Under the pieces are notes generated by a model. It was not told where the DNA came from, searched no databases, and saw only the letters and a program-made list of their open reading frames with translations. A stretch of 64,000 nucleotides of DNA from positions 36,263,307 through 36,327,306 of the forward strand of contig OX243816.1 of assembly GCA_945859605.1 (NCBI GenBank), written 5' to 3'. Of the stretch, positions 21,955-32,600 are shown piece by piece. Position 1 is the stretch's first letter. Every line of letters starts with the position of its first letter. A program made the position numbers and the translations under genes. Source of the DNA: Lumbricus rubellus (Eukaryota; Annelida; Clitellata; Crassiclitellata; Lumbricidae).

Positions 21955-24900
21955 CTAGCTTGAGCCTTCCATCGGAGGAGCGCTCGCTCCACCGTTGCTC
22001 GGCACATTGTCGCCTGCTCCTGCCGACTCTCGTTTCACAGTACTCGAGCGCAGAAGCTCCTTGAACTGATCCCACGACTGGAAAGGAATATTGATCGCAG
22101 TTCGATAGTTCGGACTGATCTGTAACAGAAAGTGATTGATAATTTATTACCTACAGTAACTTATTACTGTACAAAGGGACATGTGCAATAAAACTAACTT
22201 TGTGTTAAAATTATTTTTCGACCAAATGTAAACTGATCCATAATATAATCAACAAGCAGATAATTATTTTGTATCTTTCAACTTCTAAAGCACCTATTAA
22301 TACACCTTAATCAGAGATGCTTGCAGTGTGCAAGACCTGAGAGAAAAGAAAAGTCTTAAAACGAGTAAAGACCAGTTAGCACTAGGTTGCAAATCACAGT
22401 GGAAGGTCATTCCAGAGTGAAGGACCAACTGAAGATCTATGCATGATGCTTATATTTAACCACAATATTCAATCCATCAAATGAAAAGCCGTGCCCAATG
22501 GTGTCTGACAACTGAGCACAGAGTGACCACCTCACACCTAACCACCCACATTAAAAAACAACTGCTCAATCAAGTAGCTCCCATATATTCAAAAGCTCCA
22601 ATAAAACACTTCGTTCTAGTGTGTGAAGCATTTAAAAGCGAACGAATAGATCTGGAAACGAACCTCTGAGATGCGAAGGTACTTTCCGCGTCTGTTGTCC
22701 TGCACGTCAAAATAGAACTTCTTATTTTCGATCTGTAGAGACAACTTTCCCTCGTCCGACTTCTTCTCAACTCCTGTTCCATCTGCTGCGGCTGCTATCT
22801 CTCCTCCCTCCTCTGCACATAATTAGAACAAACAACGCTTCTAAATCCTAGCCCTGTAACTGTAAAGGCATAGGCGTACGGGAGATTTCAGCAGTGGGGG
22901 GGCAAAGATTGAACTTCTGCCCGAAAAATATATCCAGCAAAAAAGTTGACGACCTTTTTTATAGTCGTCCAGGGTCAGAAAAACCAGACTTGCCCGAAAG
23001 TTGGGGGCATTTGCCCCCTCTGGACCCCCGCCTCGTACGCCTATGTGTAAAGGTATTTGCAATGAGACATTTCTACAGCATCTCTTCAGAACATCAGATA
23101 TGCTGTTACCTCGGGTTGAGTCATTAAATGACAAAGTTCTGCTCAATCACGCAGCTCCAGTAAAATAAAATGTTACACTAAAGCAATTTATTCTAGTGTG
23201 TGACACACTTAAAAGCAAACCAAGTGTTTTACCGGCTCCTCCTGAACACCTAATTGCAACACCATGGCTAGACTGCATGTGGGCTTCTTGAAGGGGTGCT
23301 ATATAAATTCTTGAAATGAATGAATGAATGAATGTCAAAAGACGTTTGACTGTCAGATATAAAACATTGAGCACAAAAGTTGTGTCATGGAGACCAGACG
23401 TAGTAACCAGTGCTACTTCAAGTCTGCAATGTCAATTCCAAATGCAGGACAGGGGAAGACAAATAGTAGACTGCATTTCCAATACATTGAAAGCTTCCTT
23501 GTTTTCATAACATGCAAACAACAAGTCTACTAAAAGCTACTTCAAAACATAAATTGCAGCATGTTGTTAAGCAAGCTTTCTTGTCACACTCAAATAATAT
23601 TTCGAAAGTACAGTTACATAAACAAGTCAATGGTATGGCCACAACCACCGCAACGCAAAAACCTGTTTTACATGATCTGCATAACTCAAAGTTTGTCTTT
23701 ATCACACTACTGCCTCACTCAATTGTAAACACAAGCCAAGTAGAGCGGGTGTTAACAAGACTAAATTCACCTGCTTTTTATAAGTCGCTCAAAACCTATT
23801 ATTTTAGTTGTGCTGGACTAGGAGCGCCTCTGAGTAGGCTGCTTGAAGAAGCGCTATATAAATTCACGAAATGAATGAATGAATGAAAAGTGCACAACTA
23901 CTCTCTTTGAACAACGATTCAAACGAACCTGGTTTGTTCTCCTTGCCAAATTCGGTGAGCAGATCTGTGAAGGCGTCACGGATGTCGATCATTCCCTGCG
24001 CAGGAATGACGATCTGCGACCTGTCATGCGACGGTGGAGGTAGTGTCATTGCCACCTGAAATATTATATACAATACTAAATTATGCTGAGCAGCTTCCAT
24101 GGCATAAGTGTCTAGTTCTGTATTAACCCTTTACCCGTTCATTTTTCCCGTTAAGCTCGTGTTTTCAGCGGATATTCTTGGGGCAAATGGGTAAAGGGTT
24201 AATCTTCAACGAATGATACACCATTGAAGTCAAACTCAAACGAAAGTAAATTTCCAGGCCAGTTTACAAATGGAGTGCTCGATAGTGTAGTGTCTATTGT
24301 GCTTAACCGAAACCAAGAGGTCAGAGTGCTAACCCTGCCAGGAAAGATATTCGTTTTAAGATTTCTGCTGCATGAGCACCTTAGCAAACACAGCCATGGG
24401 TGCCCGCATAAATTTTTGCAGGAGGGGCAAAACACAATGGTCACATCTAAATTTTTAGCAAGAGCTCGAAAAATGAAAGAAAGGAAATTATGAACATCAA
24501 TTGGTATTTTGTCAAATGGGTTTCTAAATGCAAATTAATTTCTCAGTTGTACTTTGTGTATAATTAGTTTCATGAGTGGAGTGGGGGCAAGCTCCTCCTC
24601 TTGCCTGTGCGTGGGCACTTTGAAATCAGCTACAATGGCAGGTAGTTCAACTGACAGCAACTAACATACTTGTAAATGTTTGTTGCTGACATTGCCTACT
24701 TGTCATCCTAATCTCTTAGAATCAGAGGATTTTAAATTGCCTAACCTTCAGAAATCTTCCTCTATTGTTCTCCTTCAGGTCCATATAGTATCGCCTGTCA
24801 CCCGAGTAAATAACCTCGCTCTTCAGTTTCCCGTCTCCTTCTCCCTCTCGGTGGCTTCTCGGTCCTGTGAGTAGTTAAAAGAATTAGAGCAACATAAATT

Positions 24901-27900
24901 GTTGAAAATTTAACTAGATCACACTATAATTAGTTAACATGGTCTGAATAGGATCACATACCTAATTCAATCAGGGGCGGATCCAGGGAGCAATCCGGCC
25001 ATGCCCCTTCCATTGAGAAATTTGCACATTTGTCATCAGCTATTCTGGTGGGCAAAATAGACATGGACCCAATAGGTCTTTCAGTCAATGCAGTGAGAAA
25101 GGTGACAGAGAAGACACAGAGAAAAGAAGCGAATGACTAAAAAAGGTCATCAGCTATTTTGGAAGGGAAAAATTGTATTTTTTTTAAATGGTATCTTTTC
25201 CTGACATTTCGACAGAAAAAGGTCATCAGAATTTTCAGACAAAGACCGAACTAAAAAAATTCAGACCCAATACCAAATTTTTTGTCCCCCCCTCCCAAAA
25301 TTTCTGTGCCTGCCCAAGGATTCTATCTCAGAGTGTGACAAAACTTCAATTAAAGAAATGGCTCTGAAAAGCAGAATCCCTTAATGCACTTCAGTAAATA
25401 AACTAGAGCTGCCTCAAACAATAATGTATTATTACACACCTTAATTATGATTTGATCCATCGTAATATAAGACAAGGTCAGAAGTTGTCTGCATATTACA
25501 CTTTCCAATCTATCGCAAACATCGTTTTAAAAAACATTCAGACTAACCACGAGCATTCTCAGAAACTAGATTTTAATATTTAGTAACTTTAGCCCGATAT
25601 AGAAAGTGACTTCATTATGATCAGAAAGTCTGCATAATTACAAGAGACCATATATTACTAAATGCATGGAAAAACCCAGCCAATGAGAGTTTTTAACTGA
25701 TCATGCAGAAACTTTAAAAGATTTACCAAGGGCACTGTAGTGTTCACTGAACTCCGTCAATTTGTCATGGAAGTCGGCTGCTGTTGCCATGTCCATCACA
25801 AGACGACTTTTGCCGCCCATCACACCAACCTAAAGAACCATCACACCAACCTAAAGAACCATCACACCAACCTAAAGAACCATCACACCAACCTAAAGAA
25901 CCATCACACCAACCTAAAGAACCATCACACCAACCTAAAGAACCATCACACCAACCTAAAGAACCATCACACCAATTTAAAGAACCACATGAGAAAACTG
26001 CTTTGTTCCTCCCTTTGAAAGTCTTTGCATGCAAACGTAAACAATATTAAACATACTATTTCTCCCTCCTACTCTTTAACATGCACCTGTTTCTAACCTA
26101 AATTTGATAGGCTCTCAATATTATGCACTCTATGAAAGCCCACGTAGATACATTGTATATTCGCTTAATATATTACCCAGGTGTTAACCTGCAGCTGGTT
26201 ACATTATTGGACTAGTAAACAAATACATCAAAAATCTGAAGACTATAAAACTCTCAATCAATATTCGCTTTATTCAAGCAGAGCTCAAGCTGACACAGTC
26301 GCAACCTGCATCCCACTAGTAATGCAAGTTGCGGCTGAGCAGCCTGAGAGCGCTTCTGAATAGCTCGGCTGTGAGAAGTACCTTACAAATGTTTAGATTA
26401 GCGTACACTCTTCACAGTAAATGTTCAAAGTATCCACCTTACCACTAGACAAGATACATCATTCTTATAAACAAATGCCACATCAATCTTATTGAAAAAC
26501 TACATGAAATTTTCTCATTTGTTAAGAGCTCTACCTTCACATGAGGCTTTCCTAGATTCACGCACCTCTGACAGCTTAATGAATCGTCCACGTCTGTTCT
26601 CTTTAACATCGATATAAAATCGTTTGGACTGAATCTGGAGAATTTTACTCGCAAGATCCTGGTAACCGAACTGAGCCGGTGGTCGATCATCTCGTCTATC
26701 ATCTCGCCTGTCTGTCATGGAACCTTGACAACAATTTACAGAATGACTTTTTAATATTCCAATCTCTAAATTACACTCAAATTTTGCATAAAAAAGTAAC
26801 AATGAACACTCTTGTGCATCATGCTTAGCAATTACAGAAACTACAGATAGTACAAAATAACATTTTATTCTCACATCTTACTGAAAGAACTGATAACAAA
26901 TAGCATCCTTGAAAAGGAAAATACCAACAGCGCTTAACCAAGCAATGTGCAATCTGTGTCAGCTATATAGAAAACAGCAGTACAGCTACCAAAATGACTC
27001 ACCGTAATCCTTTAAATAATGATCACTACATTGGTTTTCCATACATTTAAGAACATGTTGGTCTATAAAATGACAAACTGAATATGTACAATAAAAGATG
27101 CATTCCTTTTAAAGATGAAATAAAAATGTTTTGACAAAAAATGTGGGTACCACCAATGGTCAAACAAATGCATGGAAGCATTCAGGAGAAGGCATCAAGT
27201 GGTCCAGAAAAATGGAAAGAAAGGATATTATAAGTGGAATATGGATACAGATGTTGTTGAGTATGTAGATGCTACACAATTGCTCTGTGACACATACTCT
27301 AAAACATCCTACTTAAACACCATACATGTATGGAAACCATGATTAGTAGGACATTAGTTATCCATTAGGCTGCTACAAACTGATATACTCAACACATGCA
27401 AGAATTAACTCTTTAACGATGAGCTTGCACCGAAATCAGCTCGGCATAAAACCAGTGCAATAATCAAAAGAAAATAATTTTTACACCATCAACCACAGAC
27501 CGTATTTTAAAAATAAGCAACAAAATTTAATACCAATTAGATTTACTTTTGAAAGTACAAAATATTTATTTTAAATCAATAAAATGTAATTCCAACTAGA
27601 GTTGCACAATTACTAATAATTAATCCATTAAACTGATGACTAAGTTTATCTACTAACCTGATAGTCAGTGGTCCGTTAGAATGACAGCGGAGCAAAAATA
27701 GTTTTACTCCAACTCTCTGGCCACTGATCATCATCGACCCACACAACAATTTTCAACCAAGACACCTCACACTTTTATCAAACTGCATCATACATCACTC
27801 TCAAATCTGTCGCCTTTACGTGTGAATAGAATGCCAATATACAAACAGCAAATTTAACGGCCCTCCATTTGTGTCTTAATTTTAAGCAAATTTCAATGAC

Positions 27901-29141
27901 ATCTATAGTAATTGCCTTTTGTCTGGCCATGAATTGCAAAGATCCATTCGCCTGCAACTGATCATTGTAAACAATATGGACATTCCCCCCACTCTGATAG
28001 ACTACAGCTCTACTATCTACATGTACCAGCTACTGTGACAAGTCTCCCACAATGCAATTCCCTAAAGTAATTACTCACAAAAACAGTGCCAAAATCTCTG
28101 TCAAGCATAAACTATAGGATGATTTTTGGCACAAGCCGTTAATTGTTTCAAATGTTTCTTAAGAACCTCGTGTGGTGAAGAACATTTAGACACCAAAAGA
28201 TTTTTCAGAAAATTCTTATTTCTAACTTTAGCTAGTCCTGGACCAAATGAAACTCTGCTAAAATTCATCTATAGGCATTACCATCGTAAAAATGCTGAAA
28301 GACTTTCAAAGAAAATATATTAAAATGAACTTCAGTTGTTATCCCAAAGTGTATACCAAATTCAAGTATACATGATTACAGCTCTGGGCCCACTGTGCTG
28401 GAGACACCACATCTAGACCGCATTCTATTAATTCTTGGCGATTCAAGTCAGAACTAGTTTTCTGCATATCAAACATATTTTCATAGAAAACTGCTTTCAT
28501 ACCCTCAAGCAGCTGCATTGTTACATGGCTATCAGTTGCAGGCTGATGGACCTTTACAATAACCCTTACGTACTTTATTCAATTGCAATGTGGGAGGTTG
28601 TTGGTAGGTAGCAGCACTCTCATCTATATGTCTTTAGGCAAAACTTTATTGAGGGGAAATCGCAAGTTTCACAATAAACGACTTTTGCCTTAAAGTGGAA
28701 TCAGCGAATATTCTAAACTGACTGACCTAATGCAATATTTGAAATATCAATGCGACTTCAGCATGAATTTTTTATATTGGAATTAATTTCCATTTCCACT
28801 CTTGCAACCCATCTAATTATACTGCAAGTTTTGGTTGAGCTAGACTTGTAACGCACTGCATTACACGAAACTCCACATTTCAATTATTGCAATTAATTTT
28901 TTTAATATTCTACCTTTTTATCAATCTGTACTCGCATTTTCCCAAAACCAATAAATGCAAACCAAGGCGACATTCTAGCCAAGGCTTTCGCCGATGGCAC
29001 CATATCACCAATATTATACACACCTTCGGATCTATCTCTTCCTCCAAATCCATCTCTCCGGCTCTCTTTACCTCTTTCATGTCCTCTATCGTCCGACTCA
29101 TCCAGTTCATCCACTGTAACAACACTGTCGCGGTCAGACAT
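21955..29141 (-). CDS. PURA: PUR-alpha family single-strand nucleic-acid-binding protein, complete (seven exons, 312 aa)
   Basis: Purine-rich-element-binding protein; the family binds and unwinds ssDNA and RNA in transcription, replication and mRNA transport (family knowledge). Exons in coding order: 29141-29024, 26723-26566, 25829-25727, 24864-24746, 24055-23929, 22812-22664, 22119-21955. They total 939 nt with all junctions in phase. Residues 1-60 are a charged N-terminus ([14 protein letters not shown] repeats). Three PUR repeats follow, each a beta sheet plus helix: [63 protein letters not shown] and [30 protein letters not shown]. The tail is low complexity ([13 protein letters not shown]). 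Human PURA is 322 aa, so the length fits. Vertebrate PURA coding sequence is intronless, whereas this gene has six introns with phases 1-0-1-0-1-0. It is divergently arranged with DNAJC5. Confidence 0.95.
22861..23053. mobile_element. hAT-like MITE (cataggcg family), 177 bp, in a PUR intron
   Basis: The element 22869-23045 starts cataggcgtacgg and ends cgtacgcctatg (inverted). It is flanked by an exact 8-bp duplication, tgtaaagg (22861-22868 and 23046-23053). The inside shares ttgcccgaaa and catttgccccc blocks with 47329-47698. An 8-bp duplication with CA...TG ends suggests hAT. Confidence 0.9.
23270..23340 (+). mobile_element. Non-LTR retrotransposon tail in a PUR intron
   Basis: It ends ggggtgctatataaattctt followed by (TGAA)n. 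Only the 3' tail is recognisable. Confidence 0.6.
23805..23888 (+). mobile_element. Non-LTR retrotransposon tail in a PUR intron
   Basis: It contains ggagcgcctctgagtagg, aagcgctatataaattcacg and (TGAA)n. It is the best-preserved tail copy in the window. Confidence 0.65.
24123..24202. mobile_element. Tiny TTAA-flanked MITE (piggyBac-like), 80 bp
   Basis: It starts ttaaccctttacccgttc and ends gggtaaagggttaa. TTAA at the edges followed by CCC is typical of piggyBac-type ends. It lies in a PUR intron and has no coding capacity. Confidence 0.7.
24964..25326. mobile_element. hAT-like non-autonomous element (caggggcggatcc family)
   Basis: It begins caggggcggatccagg at 24972 and ends with a diverged inverted copy near 25318 (tttctgtgcctgcccaag). 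The flanking 8-mers are aattcaat and gattctat (6 of 8 match), so this is an older insertion. A related element lies at 41241-41710, and a right-end fragment occurs near 58125-58160. Confidence 0.6.
25819..25986 (-). repeat. 21-bp minisatellite copied from the PUR exon 3 acceptor
   Basis: Eight units of cacaccaacctaaagaaccat. On the minus strand each unit reads ttctttag then gttggtgtgatg, which is the acceptor and first codons of PUR exon 3 (starting at 25829). In exon 3's frame every upstream unit reads V-G-V-M-V-L-stop. Only the exon-proximal copy, where ggcggc replaces gttctt, leaves the frame open. The open frames on both strands over this array are artefacts. Confidence 0.93.
26325..26400 (+). 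mobile_element. Degenerate non-LTR retrotransposon tail
   Basis: It contains gagagcgcttctgaatagct and taccttacaaatg, a diverged version of the dispersed tail. Confidence 0.45.
26724..29023 (-). other. PUR first intron (phase 1)
   Basis: A 2.3-kb AT-rich intron between GAAG/gtgtgt at 29024/29023 and the acceptor tgtcaag before 26723. No mobile element with clear ends and no coding exon was recognised. The exon 1 frame reads on for about 40 codons past the donor, which is intron read-through. Confidence 0.65.
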
Positions 29142-29648
29142 TTTTATATAAAATAACCAATATTTATTTAAAATCGGCTTTCTTTCTCTTCACTATCCGG
29201 AAGCAGCCTCGGTTTAATTGCCAACCTCGTTTTGGCGAGAATATTCTTACCAAAGACTCCCAAAATCAGGCACACACAAGTATGTAAGCATTTAGATATT
29301 CAACCGCAAAATCTGCGGCATGTTCGCATTTTCGCCAAAAACATCATGAACAACAGTTTACAAGATAAAACCAACTATTTTCGATCATTTTAACTTTTAG
29401 AGTATTAAATATTATGTTCCACCTTTAACGTTGCAGTATTTTTTGCCAGTGCCATTGGCAATTCAGATTTCTTCAATAGGTAACAGACGCCGCTAGACGG
29501 AAAATGACGTAATTACGCTGAGTGCTTCATCGTAATTATATTCACCGAAATGAAAATAATAGTACTTTAATTTTGAAAGTCGAACTTTTGGAAGCTGGAT
29601 TGACAGTTATATTGATAGTACTTATCGGTCTGTAATAACATTGTCATT
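29142..29648. promoter_or_regulatory. Candidate bidirectional promoter between PUR (minus) and DNAJC5 (plus)
   Basis: The two start codons face away from each other with 507 bp between them, so both promoters must share or sit close to this interval. Visible candidates are a CCAAT on the plus strand near 29157 and a CRE/ATF-like tgacgtaa near 29505. Transcription starts are unknown, and either gene could have an untranslated first exon elsewhere. Confidence 0.6.
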
Positions 29649-32600
29649 ATGAACAACCCGAGGACACGCAACATGTCGTAAGTGTACAGAATTTGATTCG
29701 GTCCTTGCACTGCACGGGCATTGGCTTCCTTTTTGTAGTCATGGAGCGCGCATGCCTTGCTTTCCTTGCTTTCATGCATTAGCCATAGTTATTCTTGTTG
29801 TGCAATTCTTTCAAGGACTCACATGAAATACTGACTTATGTAAAACGACTTTATAATAGACCATTTATGCGACTCGTAATCAGCCTTATGCGGAAATTTA
29901 CAGAATTGGTGACCCTCGAATCTATGCCATTTATATTGCGCACCAGCACAAAGGCAGTCAAAAAACTGAATTGCAGCAGATACGCACTGGACTTGTTTCG
30001 GCTCATACACAAGCCTAAAAAAGTTGGTGGCTGATCATAACTAATCTACAATGTGCAGAATGCAGTGGTAGAGTGCTTAAGCAGGTAGCATATAATTGTT
30101 ATTTTATCTGTGGTTTGAATCACTGTTTGAAATCGACACTTTGTCAAACCGTTTAATTTCACTGATAGACGGCTTGCAAATTGCTCGGGTCAGCTTTATT
30201 ATAGTGCATGTGTTTCGATATCATTGTCATGAAGGCCAGAGCTTTCACAAATAAAAGTGAAAGCACATTCAGAGTAGTCACAAGCAAGAGTGAAAGTTCT
30301 AAGCAATTTAAACAATTTACATGACATATACATACACATTCAGAGTAGTCACAAATAAAAGTGAAAGTACCTGAAAGAGAGATGTGGGCCATTTATAATG
30401 TTTATATAAATTTATTATATCCTAATCATACCGACAATCGGGAATAAATCAAACAGTACTAATCATATATAATGGCTAAAAAACTGTAATCTTTAGAGAT
30501 TTTGGGCTTATGCCTATAGTGTTATTTTCTAATTACTTGATGAGTGCTAGGTTGCCGTGCAATGTTTGTGTTCCTATGTTTAGTTATCAGCAGGTTATCC
30601 TGAGATTGCAATTTCTAATAATATCACGGCTAACTACTAGGTCAGGTTTCCGTCACCCTGAGGAGCTTATCAATACTGTAGCATATGAACAATTTCAAAA
30701 AATGATGTATTTGTATTCTTTGGACAAAATGAGTTTTTTACTGATAATTTTGGGTCAATCAACAAATGTAAATCAACACCACTCACCATGTACTGATTGA
30801 ACATAGATTTAATTTACAATGTTTGTATTGATTGTGTGCTAGTGTATATTTCTTTGACTGTTGAAAACTGCCACGTTTTAGTTGTGATGATTTCTTCCAA
30901 CAGAAGCTGGGGAAATGTTGAGTTTGTCGTAAGTTGCATATGTGCACCTCTGAAACGTTTTAATTTAGACCATCGGTGCTATATAAATGTGCAGATTTTA
31001 ATTGTCTATCTGATCTAATTGATCTGGAATCTTTTGTTTCAGAATATTGCAATATATATACTGGAATAGTCACTAGGAACATAGGCAAAGGAACATTCTG
31101 TTAAAAGGTTACTGTAAGACGTTTGCATACATGTCTCTACAGGATCTTCACAGGCAGAAGAAGAAGATCTTGAAGTTTACTGAACATTTTGCTGAGACTT
31201 GAGCTTCCCTCCTTGTGTAAATAGGCCTACTCACTTCTTGACTGCTATTTATGCAATCGCAATTTCTTGGTTATATGGCGCAGAAATATGGACAATGAGA
31301 AAAGAAGACGTCAAGAGGCTGGAAGCTTTTGAAATGTGGGTATGGAGAAAGATGGAGAAAATCAGTTGGACAAAGCACGTTTCAAATGAAGAAGTACTAA
31401 CTATGGTAGAAGAGAAAAGATCTCTGATGGACACAATCAAGATAAGACAAAAGAATTGGGTGGGACATTTGCTAAGAGGTGACTCACTGCAGAAAGAAAT
31501 AATTGAAGGAAGATTGGAGGGAAAGAGGTGCAGAGGAAGGCCTAGACAAAAACTGCTGGACGGAATGATGGAAGAGGGATATAGAGAACTGAAGGACATG
31601 GCACAACAGCGGGAAACGTGGAGACATTGGACGTTTGGACCTGCCACTTGACAGAGAACGTAAAGAAGAATTCCTTGGACACAGCCACACGCATTCATTA
31701 TAACTCTTCTATGAATTCTGCAATGGCTTGATATGCAATTCAGGTCTAAACTTACGACTGATACGTCTTAGCTTGCGTAGCCTGCACGATCTTGACCTTT
31801 GATTTGTGTGATAATAAAACTATCAGACGTTGACATAAATTATAAACTCTTCAATGGATAATTCATTTTCACTTTCGTTTTACTTGTAGTGGGGGCCGTC
31901 CATCGATTGGCATCATGTTGTGGTGGCACAAAATTTCCTCTGCAGTTCACTGCTGTGTGATCACATGGCATCACACAAGCCTAATAACCCCTCTTCCTAT
32001 TTCGGGCATGATGTCATTTATGGACGACTGCTTTGCCTTTAGTCTTATGCTCTGCAGCATGTCTAATTGGAGAAATTCCTGACTGTGGTTATTTGCTGGA
32101 GATATTGCACTGGCTTCCTACCAAGCAGCTGATTGAGCATAGGATCGCTGCTCTGGTTCGGGAATGTCAGTTTGGTGTTGCCCCAGACTACTTATGAGTT
32201 CTGTTGCTCCACGGGTATCCATAGACACCACCCCTCCATTCTGCACAGAATTGGTACTCTTGGTTTCATAATATATAGTAAGAACTGCAACTATGCAGAA
32301 TTGAATCTAAGTTTCCATGGTGGGCCCAGTGGTCTGGAATGGGATCCCATGGGAGCTGCATCTGCTTCCTGCAGCTCTTGCTCAATTATTTATTCAACTC
32401 AAAACTGCTTTTTTGGCCATGCTAGAGTGGGGAGCACTTCTGAGTAGTCCCCCTTGAAGAGACACCACAGAAATTTTTGATTGAATGAATTCTTGAATGA
32501 ATAAATTCTTGAATGAATGCGTTTTTGAATGAATGAATTCTTTAGTGAATTAGATCATTATGAAGTTGGTGCTATGGAAGTTATCAGATCAGATTGAGAC

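Noticed and set aside
25765..26050. Repeat proteins (GSLGWCD or SHQPKEP) over the PUR minisatellite
   Set aside because: They are off-frame readings of the 21-bp array, whose in-frame reading contains stops.
28902..29023. Extension of PUR exon 1 by 40 codons
   Set aside because: A good donor lies at 29023, and splicing there restores phase with the PUR repeats; the rest is intron.
31249..31698. Minus-strand 149-codon frame
   Set aside because: It is a shadow of the plus-strand RT C-terminal fragment, whose motifs are unmistakable.
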